NCBI GenBank assembly: GCA_903970185.1
Contig: CAJCIC010000080.1
Span: 1-32,226, forward strand
Source: Gammaproteobacteria bacterium
GTDB taxonomy: Bacteria > Pseudomonadota > Gammaproteobacteria > Burkholderiales > Burkholderiaceae_D
Direction: 5' to 3'
DNA: 32,226 nt
Shown here: positions 1 to 10,400 of the stretch, piece by piece
Position numbering within the stretch: the first letter of the stretch is position 1
How the letters are laid out: the number at the start of each line of letters is the position of its first letter
Translations under genes and position numbers: made by a program
Notes under the pieces: model-generated
The model's database searches: none
What the model was told of the DNA's origin: nothing
What the model saw: only the letters and a program-made list of their open reading frames with translations

Positions 1-1
1 C

Positions 2-169
2 GGCAATCTTCAGCGCAGCATCGACAACAATGCGCTTGGCATCTCAAGCGAGCAGCGCAATATCGATGACCGCAAGCTCGATATCGCACGCATCAACGCG
101 CGTTTTGACGGCTACGCCCAGCGCCTGCAGGCCTTGACCGCTGCCGATACGGCGTCGGTCAAGCACTGA
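2..169 (+). CDS. C-terminal fragment of an unidentified protein
   Basis: The window opens inside a reading frame that runs for 55 codons to a TGA at 167-169. The visible tail is hydrophilic and rich in Asp, Arg, Gln and Ile with helical spacing (for example [18 protein letters not shown]), which looks like a coiled-coil C-terminus. It converges with gatB and the two coding ends overlap by 11 bases. A distant resemblance to the C-terminal helix of flagellar cap proteins (FliD) crossed my mind but is too weak to name. The true start and function lie outside the window. Frame confidence is moderate, because only the open frame and the tail-to-tail packing support it. Confidence 0.55.
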   Translation, partial: GNLQRSIDNNALGISSEQRNIDDRKLDIARINARFDGYAQRLQALTAADTASVKH

Positions 170-1622
170 GCTTCTCCATGAGGATCTGATTGAGCTCCTG
201 CGGATTGGCCTTGCCGCCGGTGGCCTTCATCGCCTGCCCGACAAAGAAGCCGAAGAGCTTGTCCTTGCCGCCACGATAGTCGGCCGCCTGGCTCGGGTAG
301 GCGGCGATGATCTTCTCGACCACCAGAGCCAGTTCGCCTCGATCCGAGATCTGGCGCAGGCCACGCTCGTCGATCATGCGGTCAATTGCGCCAGCGCTCG
401 CATCGGGCTTTTCCCAAAGCGCCTGAAACAGCTCCTTCGCGATCTTTGCGCTTACGGTGCCATCGACCATGCGCGCGAGAAGCTGCGCCAATTGCGCTGC
501 GTTGACCCTGGCCTTGTCGACGTCGATGCCATCGCGGTTGCACTGCGCGAGCACGTCGCCCATCAGCCAGTTGGCGGCGAGCTTGGCATGAGTTTGTCCA
601 AGCGCTGAGACGACGGCTTCGAAGTAGGTGGCAAGGCCGCGGCTTGAGGTAATCACCGTCGCGTCGTAATCATTCAGGCCAAGTTCTGCGACCAGTCGCG
701 TGCGCAGCACCTGGGGCAGCTCGGGCATCTCGCTTTGGATACGCTCGACCCAGCTGGTTGAAATCGCAAGCGGGGGCAGGTCCGGGTCCGGGAAGTAGCG
801 GTAGTCGTCGGCGTCTTCCTTGCTTCGCATCGGACGCGTCTCGAACTTGTCCGGATCCCAAAGCCGCGTTTGCTGCTTGACTTCAAGGCCGTCTTCGATC
901 AGGGCGATCTGGCGCTGTGCCTCGAAATCGATCGCCTCCTGCAGGAAGCGAAACGAGTTCAGGTTCTTGATTTCGCAGCGCGTGCCAAGCGCTGCCCCGG
1001 GCCTTCGCACCGACACGTTGGCATCGCAGCGAAACGAGCCTTCCTGCATGTTGCCATCGCAGATGCCAAGCCAGACGACAAGCGCGTGCAAGGTCTTGGC
1101 GTACGCCACGGCCTCGGCCGACGAGCGCATCTCCGGTTCACTGACAATCTCAAGCAGCGGCGTGCCGGCGCGGTTGAGATCGATGCCGCTCATGCCGGCG
1201 TAGTCCTGGTGCAGTGACTTGCCGGCATCTTCTTCGAGGTGCGCGCGCGTGAGGCGCACGGTTTTCGAGACGAAGCGGCCATCGCCTGAATCCAGCATGA
1301 ACGACAGCGCGCCGCCGGCGACGACCGGCGTCTCGTACTGGCTGATCTGATATCCCTTGGGCAGATCGGGATAGAAGTAGTTCTTGCGCGCAAATATCGA
1401 AGTCGGTGCAATCGTTGCGCCCACCGCGAGCCCAAAGCGGATGGCGCGCTCAACCGCAGCGCGGTTCATCACCGGCAGCGTGCCTGGCAAGGCGACGTCG
1501 ACAGCGCAGGCCTGCGTATTGGCGGCGGCGCCAAACGCCGTCGACGCGCCACTGAAAATCTTCGAATCGCACGAGAGCTGGGTGTGCGTCTCAAGGCCGA
1601 TGACGATTTCCCAGGCGCTCAT
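159..1622 (-). CDS. gatB: Aspartyl/glutamyl-tRNA amidotransferase subunit B
   Basis: GatB is the kinase and tRNA-binding subunit of GatCAB. It phosphorylates the Glu or Asp carried by misacylated tRNA-Gln or tRNA-Asn, which is then amidated with ammonia from GatA. The 487 residues fit the family (about 475-490). Family signatures are visible: IGLETHTQL near the N-terminus, then [29 protein letters not shown] and [13 protein letters not shown]. The C-terminal helical GatB/Yqey tail ends in [14 protein letters not shown]. The open frame continues upstream to 1901, but the ATG at 1622 is preferred: it overlaps the gatA stop as ATGA and begins [11 protein letters not shown] as in the family. It is the last gene of gatC-gatA-gatB, and translational coupling to gatA is likely. 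Confidence 0.97.
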   Translation of the reverse strand: MSAWEIVIGLETHTQLSCDSKIFSGASTAFGAAANTQACAVDVALPGTLPVMNRAAVERAIRFGLAVGATIAPTSIFARKNYFYPDLPKGYQISQYETPVVAGGALSFMLDSGDGRFVSKTVRLTRAHLEEDAGKSLHQDYAGMSGIDLNRAGTPLLEIVSEPEMRSSAEAVAYAKTLHALVVWLGICDGNMQEGSFRCDANVSVRRPGAALGTRCEIKNLNSFRFLQEAIDFEAQRQIALIEDGLEVKQQTRLWDPDKFETRPMRSKEDADDYRYFPDPDLPPLAISTSWVERIQSEMPELPQVLRTRLVAELGLNDYDATVITSSRGLATYFEAVVSALGQTHAKLAANWLMGDVLAQCNRDGIDVDKARVNAAQLAQLLARMVDGTVSAKIAKELFQALWEKPDASAGAIDRMIDERGLRQISDRGELALVVEKIIAAYPSQAADYRGGKDKLFGFFVGQAMKATGGKANPQELNQILMEKLSA

Positions 1623-3112
1623 GACCGGCCTTTTGGCGCACGCTGGTGCCAGTCGGTGGCGAGCTGGAACTGGTGCGCGATGCCCAGCAGTTTTGCCTCC
1701 GAGAAGTAATTGCCGATGAGCTGGAGTCCCACCGGCCTGGCTTTTTCGCCAAAGCCGCAGGGGATCGACAGGCCAGGGAGCCCCGCCAGACTCACCGACA
1801 GGGTGAAGATGTCCGCCAGATAGCTTGCCACGGGATCGTGGCTTTTTTCGCCGATGTCCCAGGCCACCGTTGGCGCAACCGGTGCCATGATGACATCGCA
1901 CGCGCCAAGCGCGCGCTGGAAATCGTTGGCAATCAGGCGCCGGATGCGCTGCGCCTTGAGGTAGTAGGCGTCGTAATAGCCCCGCGAAAGGACATACGTG
2001 CCGATCAGGATGCGTCGCTTGACCTCCCAGCCAAAGCCTTCGGCGCGCGTGCGGCTGTAAAGGCTTGCGAGGTCGTTAAAATCCGCGCTGCGGTGGCCAT
2101 AGCGCACGCCGTCAAAGCGCGACAGGTTCGAGGAGGCTTCGGCCGGCGCGATGACGTAATAGGCCGGGATCGACAATTCGGTATGGGGCAGGTCGATATC
2201 GACAAGACGCGCCCCGAGTTTTTCGTACTCGGACAGTGCCGCCCTGACCGCACGCTCGACCCCAGGCGCCACGCCCTGGCCAAAATACTGGCGCGGCAGG
2301 CCGATCACGAGGCCGTCAAGGGGAAGGGCCATGGCGGCCGTGAAGTCTTCAGAAACGCGCTCGACGCTGGTCGAATCGCGCTCGTCAAAGCCCGCCATGG
2401 CATTGAGGAGCAGCGCACAATCTTCTGCACTCTTGGCGATCGGGCCGCCCTGATCGAGGCTCGAGGCGAATGCGATCATGCCGTAGCGCGAGACGCGGCC
2501 GTAGGTCGGCTTGACGCCGGTCACGCCGCAAAAGGCCGCAGGCTGGCGGATCGATCCGCCGGTATCGGTGCCCGTGGCACAAGGCGCAATGCGTGCGGCG
2601 ACGATGGCAGCCGATCCGCCTGAAGTGCCGCCTGGCACCGCCTTCTCGTCCCAGGGGTTGCAAACCGGCCCGAAATACGAATTTTCGTTGCTCGAGCCCA
2701 TGGCAAATTCATCGCAGTTGGCTTTGCCAAGGGTGACCATGCCCGCGCCTTCGCCATCGCTTTGTAGAGGACCAAAGCCCAGTTTCTCGACCACCGTCGC
2801 ATCAAACGGGCTGACGTAGTCCAAAAGCATGCGTGAGCCTGCAGTCGAGCGAAACGCGCGCGTCGTGTAGATGTCCTTGTGCGCAATGGGAATGCCGGTG
2901 AGGGGGCCTGCCTCGCCCTTTGCAATGCGCGCATCGGCTTGCCGCGCCTGGGCGAGGCTGGCATCGGCGTCAAGCGAGATGAAGGCGTTAAGCGACGCGT
3001 TGGCGCTCGCGCGCGCAAGCGCCATTTGCGTCAGTTCGACGCTTGACACCTTCTTTTGCGACAGCGCAAGGCCGATGTCAAGAAGACTTGAATCGATCAG
3101 ATCGGGTGACAT
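1619..3112 (-). CDS. gatA: Aspartyl/glutamyl-tRNA amidotransferase subunit A
   Basis: GatA is the glutaminase of GatCAB, an amidase-signature enzyme that releases ammonia for amidation on GatB. At 497 residues it is slightly long. The Ser-cisSer-Lys triad region is present: Lys79 in [15 protein letters not shown] at about 160-169, and the nucleophile Ser187 in [11 protein letters not shown]. Two oddities stand out. The cis-serine position reads Thr163 where most homologues have Ser. About eight to ten extra residues ([10 protein letters not shown], about 112-121) sit between VVEKL and [14 protein letters not shown], a stretch that is usually compact. The reading frame is intact and the rest is conserved, so it should be functional. 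Its ATG overlaps the gatC stop by one base (TAATG). Confidence 0.97.
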   Translation of the reverse strand: MSPDLIDSSLLDIGLALSQKKVSSVELTQMALARASANASLNAFISLDADASLAQARQADARIAKGEAGPLTGIPIAHKDIYTTRAFRSTAGSRMLLDYVSPFDATVVEKLGFGPLQSDGEGAGMVTLGKANCDEFAMGSSNENSYFGPVCNPWDEKAVPGGTSGGSAAIVAARIAPCATGTDTGGSIRQPAAFCGVTGVKPTYGRVSRYGMIAFASSLDQGGPIAKSAEDCALLLNAMAGFDERDSTSVERVSEDFTAAMALPLDGLVIGLPRQYFGQGVAPGVERAVRAALSEYEKLGARLVDIDLPHTELSIPAYYVIAPAEASSNLSRFDGVRYGHRSADFNDLASLYSRTRAEGFGWEVKRRILIGTYVLSRGYYDAYYLKAQRIRRLIANDFQRALGACDVIMAPVAPTVAWDIGEKSHDPVASYLADIFTLSVSLAGLPGLSIPCGFGEKARPVGLQLIGNYFSEAKLLGIAHQFQLATDWHQRAPKGRS

Positions 3113-3411
3113 TACTCGACCACCCTTGGCACCAGGTAGAGTCCATCGGCATGCGCGGGCGCGATGCCCATCAGCGCGTCGCGCTGGTCGCTTTCGGTGA
3201 CGCGATCCTCGCGCATGCGAAGCGTGATGTCGCTGATGGCGGCAAGCGGTGTCGTCAGGGGCGCGACGTCAGCGGTGTCAACCGCCTGCATCTTTTCGAT
3301 CAACGCGAAGATGTCAACGAGCTGGGCGAGCGTGGCTTCGGCTTCTGCTTCGGATAACTCGATTCGCGCGAGGCTCGCGATCTGGGCAACGTCAGTGCGT
3401 GTCAATGACAT
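3112..3411 (-). CDS. gatC: Aspartyl/glutamyl-tRNA amidotransferase subunit C
   Basis: GatC is the small belt subunit that wraps the GatA-GatB interface and stabilises the complex. The 99 residues match the family. The protein begins [23 protein letters not shown], the usual opening helix, and ends with the typical [22 protein letters not shown] tail. It is the first gene of the minus-strand gatCAB operon, divergent from mreB. It overlaps gatA by one base. Its mRNA leader looks structured (see the 3412-3674 entry). The presence of gatCAB indicates that Gln-tRNA and/or Asn-tRNA is made by transamidation in this organism; the window does not show which. Confidence 0.96.
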   Translation of the reverse strand: MSLTRTDVAQIASLARIELSEAEAEATLAQLVDIFALIEKMQAVDTADVAPLTTPLAAISDITLRMREDRVTESDQRDALMGIAPAHADGLYLVPRVVE

Positions 3412-4718
<1,307 letters not shown>

Positions 4719-4799
4719 TGACCCGCCAGCACGCCAAAGAGTCAAGGCGTGTCACGACCAGCTCGCGCGCCCGGTCGCATCGGACGCGCGCGCGACTGA
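4719..4799 (+). promoter_or_regulatory. mreB-mreC gap with GC-rich hairpins over the mreC start
   Basis: Two inverted repeats fill this 81-base gap. CACGCC (4730-4735) pairs with GGCGTG (4746-4751). TCGCGCGC (4763-4770) pairs with GCGCGCGA (4788-4795), with an inner CCG/CGG able to extend the stem. The second stem ends four bases before the mreC ATG, and no Shine-Dalgarno sequence is visible there. Neither stem is followed by a T run, so these are not intrinsic terminators. A role in mRNA stability or mreC translation is an inference. Confidence 0.5.
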
Positions 4800-5699
4800 A
4801 TGGAATATAGTCCCCCCCCTTTTTTCAAGCAGGGCCCTTCGGCCCGCGCGCGGCTCCTGTTCTTCGCAGTCCTCGCCATCACGCTGCTTGTCGCCGATGC
4901 GCGCTTTAACGCGCTCGTCACCGTCAGGCGCGCCATCGGTACCCTGCTTTATCCCCTTGAGCGACTCGCCCTCGTGCCCGGGCAGGCCTACGACAGCGTG
5001 GCCGCGTTCTTCGCCTCGCAGCATGCCTTGCAGGCGCAAAACGACCGGCTTGCCGCGGCCAACACGGGCCTTGCCGGTACATCCTTGATCACGCAGCAGG
5101 TGCTGCTCGAAAACGCCGAGCTGCGCCGCCTGATCGGCATGCGCGATCGGCAAACCGTGGCCTCGGTGGCCGCTGAACTGCTCCACGATGCGCGTGATCC
5201 CTCGTCGCACAAGATCATCGTCGATCGCGGCAGCAGCGATGGCATCTCTGCTGGCAGCCCCGTGATCGACGATGCCGGGGTCATCGGCCAGGTGACGCGG
5301 GTCTTTCCCTATATCACCGAGGTGACGCTTTTGACCGACAAGAACCAGGCCATTCCGGTGCAGAACCTGCGCTCGGGTGCCCGTGGCGTCGCCTACGGCG
5401 GCGCAAGCGGCGGCCTTCTCGAATTGCGCTTCATGGCGACCAACGCCGATGTCAAATCGGGCGACGAGCTCGTCACTTCGGGCATTGACGGCGTCTATCC
5501 GGCGGGCCTGCCGGTGGCGCGCGTGGTCGGCGTCGAGAAGAATTCCGCCGACGCCTTCGCGCGCATCACGTGCGTGCCGATTGGCGGCACCGACCGCAAT
5601 CGTCATGTCCTGGTGCTATTGGTCGACAAGCCGATGCCGCCCGCGTCACCGCCCGAGGCAGTCTATGAGCAGCACCGAAATCGCAAACTTGCGCCATGA
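4800..5699 (+). CDS. mreC: Rod shape-determining protein MreC
   Basis: MreC is a bitopic membrane protein that links cytoplasmic MreB to PBP2 and activates PBP2-RodA in the periplasm. It has 299 residues: a short cytoplasmic N-terminus (MEYSPPPFFKQGPSA), one membrane helix at about 19-34, a coiled-coil at about 65-115 (QHALQAQNDRLAAAN onward), then the beta-domain with DRGSSDGISAGSPV and LLTDKNQAIPVQ. The ATG at 4800 matches the N-terminus I know from betaproteobacterial homologues even though it lacks a Shine-Dalgarno. The stop overlaps the mreD start by four bases (ATGA). Confidence 0.96.
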   Translation: MEYSPPPFFKQGPSARARLLFFAVLAITLLVADARFNALVTVRRAIGTLLYPLERLALVPGQAYDSVAAFFASQHALQAQNDRLAAANTGLAGTSLITQQVLLENAELRRLIGMRDRQTVASVAAELLHDARDPSSHKIIVDRGSSDGISAGSPVIDDAGVIGQVTRVFPYITEVTLLTDKNQAIPVQNLRSGARGVAYGGASGGLLELRFMATNADVKSGDELVTSGIDGVYPAGLPVARVVGVEKNSADAFARITCVPIGGTDRNRHVLVLLVDKPMPPASPPEAVYEQHRNRKLAP

Positions 5700-6211
5700 T
5701 CAGTAATCCCCAGTACATCCTAAGACCGGTCAGTCCGCCCTTTATCGCGTTCTCCCTCGCCTTTGCCCTGGTTCTCAATCTGCTGCCCTGGGGCCAGCGC
5801 GTGTGGGTGCCGGATTTCGTCGCCCTCGTCCTGGTCTTCTGGAACATCCACCATCCGCGCAAGGTCGGCATCGGCGTGGCCTTCCTGATGGGCGTGCTGG
5901 TCGATGTCAACGATGCCACCTTGCTTGGCCAGCACGCACTGGCCTACACGCTTTTGTCCTACGGCGCGATCATGGCGCATCGGCGCGTGCTCTGGTTCAC
6001 GCCGGCGGTCCAGGCCATCCACGTCCTGCCGCTTTTTCTGATCGCGCAGGCAGCAACCTTTGTCGTGCGCTTCGTGGCCGACGGGTCGCTTCCCGATGCT
6101 TTCATCCTCATCGAAAGCCTGGTGACTGCCGCGCTCTGGCCGCTTGCGAGCTGGCTCTTGCTCGCGCCGCAGCGCCGCCCTGTGCACCGCGACGAAAACC
6201 GGCCGATCTAG
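5696..6211 (+). CDS. mreD: Rod shape-determining protein MreD
   Basis: MreD is a small polytopic inner-membrane protein of the elongation complex. The 171 residues carry about five hydrophobic segments, beginning at FIAFSLAFALVLNLLPW (about 16-32) and including VGIGVAFLMGVLVDV, with the charged tail RRPVHRDENRPI. The family motif GVLVDV-x5-LLGQHAL is present at about 66-82. It starts inside the mreC stop (ATGA overlap) and is followed six bases later by mrdA, so it is almost certainly co-transcribed. Sequence conservation in this family is low, and the call rests on motif, length and position. Confidence 0.95.
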   Translation: MISNPQYILRPVSPPFIAFSLAFALVLNLLPWGQRVWVPDFVALVLVFWNIHHPRKVGIGVAFLMGVLVDVNDATLLGQHALAYTLLSYGAIMAHRRVLWFTPAVQAIHVLPLFLIAQAATFVVRFVADGSLPDAFILIESLVTAALWPLASWLLLAPQRRPVHRDENRPI

Positions 6212-6217
6212 CGCTTC

Positions 6218-8131
6218 ATGACCGAATTCAAGAATACCCAGCGCGAGCTTCACTTCTTCAGGTGGCGCCTGGGTGCAGCCGTGATCTTCGTTCTCGTCTG
6301 CTTTGCCCTTCTTTTTGGCCGCTTCGTTCATCTGCAGGTGGTGCGCCATGACGATTACGCCGCAAGGGCCGAGGAGAATCGCATTTCGGTGGTGCCGATT
6401 CCGCCCAATCGCGGCCTGATCGTCGACCGCAATGGCGTCGTGCTTGCGCGCAACTACTCGGCCTATACGCTTGAGATCACGCCCTCGCGCGTGGCCGACC
6501 TCGAGGGCACGATCGACCAGCTCGCCACGGTGGTCGAAATCCAGCCGCGCGATCGCAAGCATTTCAAGAAACTGCTCGAGGAATCGAAGGGCTTTGACAG
6601 CGTGCCGATCCGAACGCGCTTGACCGACGACGAGGTCGCGCGCTTTGCCGCGCAGCGCTATCGCTTCCCCGGCGTCGAGATCCAGGCCCGGCTGTTTCGG
6701 CAATATCCCCTTGGCGAAGTCGCCTCGCATGTCATCGGCTATATCGGCCGCATCAGCCAGAAGGACATCGATAATCTCTCCGACCAGGAGGATCGCGACG
6801 GCACCGACCTGCTCTCCAACTACGAGGGCACCGATTACATCGGCAAGGAAGGGCTCGAGAAAAGCTACGAAGCGCAACTGCATGGCACGACCGGCTACGA
6901 AAAGGTCGAAGTCTCAGCCGGTGGCCGGGCCGTGCGCACGCTGTCAAGAACGCCCGCGATTGCCGGCGACAATCTGGTGCTGTCGATTGACGTCAAGCTG
7001 CAGCAGATCGCCGAAGCCGCCTTTGGTGACAGGCGCGGCGCGCTGGTTGCGATCGAGCCCGCCACGGGCGACGTGCTGGCCTACGTCTCGAAACCGACCT
7101 ACGATCCGAATCTGTTTGTCGAAGGCATCGACTCGGCCAACTGGGATGCGCTTAACAATTCCCCCGACAAGCCGCTTTTGAACCGGCCGCTGTCGGGCAG
7201 CTATCCGCCCGGCTCGACGCTCAAGCCGTTTCTCGCGCTGGCAGCGCTTGAAGACGGCAAGCGTACGCCACAGTGGGGCTTTAACGACCCGGGCTATTTC
7301 ATGCTCGGCGCACACCGCTTTCGCGACGACACCGAAGGCGGCCACGGCTATGTCAACATGTACACGTCGCTTGTCAAGTCATGCGACATCTATTACTTCA
7401 TGCTGGCCAACGACATGGGCATCGATGCCATCTCCTCGTTTCTCAAGCCCTTTGGCTTTGGCCAGCTGACGGGCATCGATCTCGACGGTGAACGCACCGG
7501 TGTGCTGCCCTCGCAGGAGTGGAAGCGCCACGCCTTTCACACGCCGGAGACGCAGCGCTGGTATGCCGGCGACACCGTCTCGATTGGCATTGGCCAGGGC
7601 TTTAATGCCTATACGCCCTTGCAGATGGCACACGCCATCGCAACGCTGGCCAACGACGGCATCGTCATGAAGCCGCACCTGGTCAAGATCGTCGAGGACA
7701 GCGTCACCGGCAGCAAGACCTTGACCGTGCCCAGCGAGAGTTTTCGCATTGCGCTGAAAGCGGAAAACCTGGCCATCGTGCAAAACGCCCTGATCGGCGT
7801 CAATCGCGAAGGCACGAGCGCTGCCGCCTTCAAGAACGCCGAATATGTCTCGGCGGGAAAAACCGGCACCGCCCAGCTGTTCCAGATCAAGGAGAACGAG
7901 AAGTACCACGAAGGTCACGTCTCCGAGAGGCTGCGCGATCACGCCTGGTTCATCGCCTATGCGCCGGCCGATCATCCGCGCATTGCGGTTGCCGTGCTCG
8001 TCGAGAACGGCGGCTGGGGCGCGCAGGCGGCAGCGCCGATTGCAAGGCTCGTGTTCGACTACTATCTGCTTGGCAAGGCGCCTGGTGAGAAGGCTGCGGT
8101 GGCGCCGGTCATCGACGTCAACGATGACTGA
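6218..8131 (+). CDS. mrdA: Penicillin-binding protein 2, elongasome transpeptidase
   Basis: PBP2 cross-links peptidoglycan during elongation, paired with the RodA glycosyltransferase. The 637 residues show one N-terminal anchor helix (about 20-36), the pedestal domain (about 60-240) and the transpeptidase domain. Catalytic motifs are all present: SxxK as STLK at 333-336, SxD as SCD at 388-390 and KTGT at 548-551. The SCD form is typical of PBP2. It follows mreD by six bases, and its last bases overlap the rodA start by eight bases, which suggests translational coupling of the two partner enzymes. Confidence 0.98.
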   Translation: MTEFKNTQRELHFFRWRLGAAVIFVLVCFALLFGRFVHLQVVRHDDYAARAEENRISVVPIPPNRGLIVDRNGVVLARNYSAYTLEITPSRVADLEGTIDQLATVVEIQPRDRKHFKKLLEESKGFDSVPIRTRLTDDEVARFAAQRYRFPGVEIQARLFRQYPLGEVASHVIGYIGRISQKDIDNLSDQEDRDGTDLLSNYEGTDYIGKEGLEKSYEAQLHGTTGYEKVEVSAGGRAVRTLSRTPAIAGDNLVLSIDVKLQQIAEAAFGDRRGALVAIEPATGDVLAYVSKPTYDPNLFVEGIDSANWDALNNSPDKPLLNRPLSGSYPPGSTLKPFLALAALEDGKRTPQWGFNDPGYFMLGAHRFRDDTEGGHGYVNMYTSLVKSCDIYYFMLANDMGIDAISSFLKPFGFGQLTGIDLDGERTGVLPSQEWKRHAFHTPETQRWYAGDTVSIGIGQGFNAYTPLQMAHAIATLANDGIVMKPHLVKIVEDSVTGSKTLTVPSESFRIALKAENLAIVQNALIGVNREGTSAAAFKNAEYVSAGKTGTAQLFQIKENEKYHEGHVSERLRDHAWFIAYAPADHPRIAVAVLVENGGWGAQAAAPIARLVFDYYLLGKAPGEKAAVAPVIDVNDD

Positions 8132-9278
8132 TCGCCCCTGGCAGACTGCGCTTTGGCAGCGGCTGCGCCCGCACGTGGCGGTGTTCGATGCGCCGCTGAT
8201 GGTGTTTCTCGGCTTGCTCATGGTACTAAGCCTTGTCACTGTCTATAGCGCCGGCTACGATTTTGCCGGCCGCTTCGAGGGGCAGATCCGCAACTTCGTT
8301 GCAGCCTTCATCCTGATGTGGATCATGGCCAATATTGCACCGCAAACGCTGATGCGCTTTGCCGTGCCGATCTATACCATTGCCGTTGCGCTTCTGGTCG
8401 CGGTGGCGCTTTTTGGCACGATCAAGAAGGGCGCGCGCCGATGGCTTGACGTCGGCGTCGTGGTGCAGCCATCGGAGATCATGAAGATTGGCATGCCGCT
8501 GATGCTCGCCTGGTACTTCCACAAGCACGAGACGATGATCCGCGTGCGCGATTTTCTTGCCGCCGCGATCCTGCTTGCCGTACCTGTCGGTCTGATTGCC
8601 AAGCAGCCCGATCTTGGCACGGCGATCCTCGTTCTTGCCGCCGGCCTTTATGCGATGTATTTCGCCGGCCTGTCCTTCAAGCTGATCGTGCCGGTGGTCG
8701 TCGCCGGACTGATTGGCGCTGCCAGCCTGATCTACTATGGCGATCGCATTTGTGCGCCCGACGTCGCCTGGCCTGGCATGCACGATTACCAGAAGCAGCG
8801 CGTGTGCACCCTGCTTGACCCGACCACCGATCCGCTTGGCAAGGGCTTTCACACCATCCAGGCGGCGATTGCCGTGGGCTCGGGCGGTGTCACGGGCAAG
8901 GGCTTCCTGCAGGGCACGCAGTCGCACCTCGAATTCATTCCCGAGCGCACCACCGACTTCATCCTTGCCGTCTATGCCGAAGAGTTCGGCCTGATCGGCA
9001 ATGTCATCCTGATCATCCTGTACATCGGCCTGGTGGTGCGCGGGCTCATGATCGCAGGCAATGCGCCTTCCTATTTTGCGCGCCTTCTGGCCGGCTCGAT
9101 CGCGCTGATGTTCTTCACTTACGCGTTCGTCAACATGGGCATGGTCTCGGGCCTGATTCCCGTGGTGGGCGTGCCCCTGCCCTTCATGAGCTATGGTGGC
9201 ACGGCACTTGGCACACTGGGCGTTGGAGCGGGTATCCTGATGAGCGTGCAGCGACACCGCAAACTCGTGCAGACCTGA
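8124..9278 (+). CDS. rodA: RodA, SEDS peptidoglycan glycosyltransferase
   Basis: RodA polymerises lipid II into glycan strands in the inner membrane together with PBP2. It has 384 residues and about ten membrane helices. SEDS signatures are visible: GARRWLDVGVVVQPSEIMKI, KQPDLGTAILV, the HLEFIPERTTDFI periplasmic loop, and the C-terminal VVGVPLPFMSYGGTALG. The frame is open far upstream (to 7845) inside mrdA. I chose the ATG at 8124 because it overlaps the mrdA stop by eight bases and gives the usual short cytoplasmic N-terminus. rlpA starts three bases after its stop. Confidence 0.97.
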   Translation: MTDRPWQTALWQRLRPHVAVFDAPLMVFLGLLMVLSLVTVYSAGYDFAGRFEGQIRNFVAAFILMWIMANIAPQTLMRFAVPIYTIAVALLVAVALFGTIKKGARRWLDVGVVVQPSEIMKIGMPLMLAWYFHKHETMIRVRDFLAAAILLAVPVGLIAKQPDLGTAILVLAAGLYAMYFAGLSFKLIVPVVVAGLIGAASLIYYGDRICAPDVAWPGMHDYQKQRVCTLLDPTTDPLGKGFHTIQAAIAVGSGGVTGKGFLQGTQSHLEFIPERTTDFILAVYAEEFGLIGNVILIILYIGLVVRGLMIAGNAPSYFARLLAGSIALMFFTYAFVNMGMVSGLIPVVGVPLPFMSYGGTALGTLGVGAGILMSVQRHRKLVQT

Positions 9279-9281
9279 CCC

Positions 9282-10400
9282 ATGCGAGGCGGCGCGCGAT
9301 CGCTTTTTGCAGGTGCTGTCGGTGCCGCACTCGTCGCAGGGTGTTCGACGCCATCGCACCCGCCCGCGCATACCCCGGCTGCCCCCGCCCATGGGGGTGG
9401 CTATTACCAGGACGACGGACCCGCAGCCAATACGCCCGCTGACCTTGACCGCGTCCCCGACGCGGTGCCGCGCATCGAGGCCTACGCCAGCGGGCCGAAC
9501 AAACCCTACAGCGTTTTTGGCCATGAATATGTCCCCGACCTGAGCGATCGGCCCTTTGTCGAGCGCGGCATCGGCTCCTGGTACGGGCGCAAGTTCAACG
9601 GCCAGCGCACGTCCTCGGGCGAGACCTACGACATGTTCGCCATGACTGCGGCGCACCCGACCCTGCCGATCCCAAGTTACGCCCGCGTCACCAATCCGGC
9701 CAACGGCCGCTCGGTGATTGTGCGCATCAACGATCGCGGACCGTTTCACCCCGGCCGCATCATCGACCTGTCCTATGCCGCGGCCTACAAACTGGGCTAT
9801 ATCGGAAGCGGCAGCGCCCCGGTCGAAGTCGAGCGCATCCTGCCTGCCGATATCCGCGCGGGCAGGATTCCCAATGCCACGCCAAGCGCGCCGCCCGCAT
9901 TGCAGTACGCGAGCGCCGAGCCGAGGCCGCAGGCGCTGGCATTGCCGCCGCCAGCGCCGCTGCCGCAAGCCATTGCCGCCCCGGTTGATGTGGCCAGCGT
10001 GCCGATCACGGCGCCGATCGCGCCCGGGCCTGAGCGGGCACGGGAAAGCGCCAACCTGTATAGCGAATTGCCGCCCGACCTGGTGCCCGATGAGGTCAAT
10101 CTCGTTGCCGCGGCGCCGGCCACGGGCGCTGCCGATACGGCCGGCATGATCGCAAGCGGAAGCGGCGCCGTGTTCCTGCAACTCGGCGCCTTTCATGTCA
10201 GGGCCGGTGCCGAAGGCCTGGTCTCGCATCTGCAAAGCGAGCTCGAGCCGCAGCTCGCGCAGCGCCTGAGGGTGATCGCCGCGGAGAGCCTGTATCGCGT
10301 CCAGCTCGGTCCGTACAATGGCCGCGGCGAGGCCGCCGTGGCCGCGCAGCGGCTGCGCGAAGACCTTGGCATTGAGCCGGTGTTCGTCACCCCTCGCTAG
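9282..10400 (+). CDS. rlpA: RlpA lipoprotein, septal lytic transglycosylase family
   Basis: RlpA-family proteins cleave denuded glycan strands and bind peptidoglycan through a SPOR domain. The 372-residue protein has a lipobox ending at Cys21 (LVAGC). Its double-psi beta-barrel domain (about 95-190) contains GSWYGRKFNGQRTSSGE. Glu114, Asp117, His125 and Asp151 keep the same spacing as the catalytic-site residues I recall for P. aeruginosa RlpA (E120, D123, H131, D157), so the enzyme is probably active. A Pro/Ala-rich linker (about 195-285) precedes a SPOR domain (about 296-371, FLQLGAFHVRAGAE). Its coding end overlaps convergent rsmI by 14 bases. Confidence 0.94.
   Translation: MRGGARSLFAGAVGAALVAGCSTPSHPPAHTPAAPAHGGGYYQDDGPAANTPADLDRVPDAVPRIEAYASGPNKPYSVFGHEYVPDLSDRPFVERGIGSWYGRKFNGQRTSSGETYDMFAMTAAHPTLPIPSYARVTNPANGRSVIVRINDRGPFHPGRIIDLSYAAAYKLGYIGSGSAPVEVERILPADIRAGRIPNATPSAPPALQYASAEPRPQALALPPPAPLPQAIAAPVDVASVPITAPIAPGPERARESANLYSELPPDLVPDEVNLVAAAPATGAADTAGMIASGSGAVFLQLGAFHVRAGAEGLVSHLQSELEPQLAQRLRVIAAESLYRVQLGPYNGRGEAAVAAQRLREDLGIEPVFVTPR

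Noticed and set aside
1623-1901. N-terminal extension of gatB to the first in-frame start
   Set aside because: The extra 93 residues overlap gatA in another frame and look random; the ATG at 1622 overlapping the gatA stop gives the family N-terminus.
8226-10235. A 669-codon open frame on the minus strand across rodA and rlpA
   Set aside because: It is antisense to two clearly conserved genes; its composition (Arg, His, Asp, Gly-rich) is typical of the shadow of GC-rich genes, and no family motif is present.
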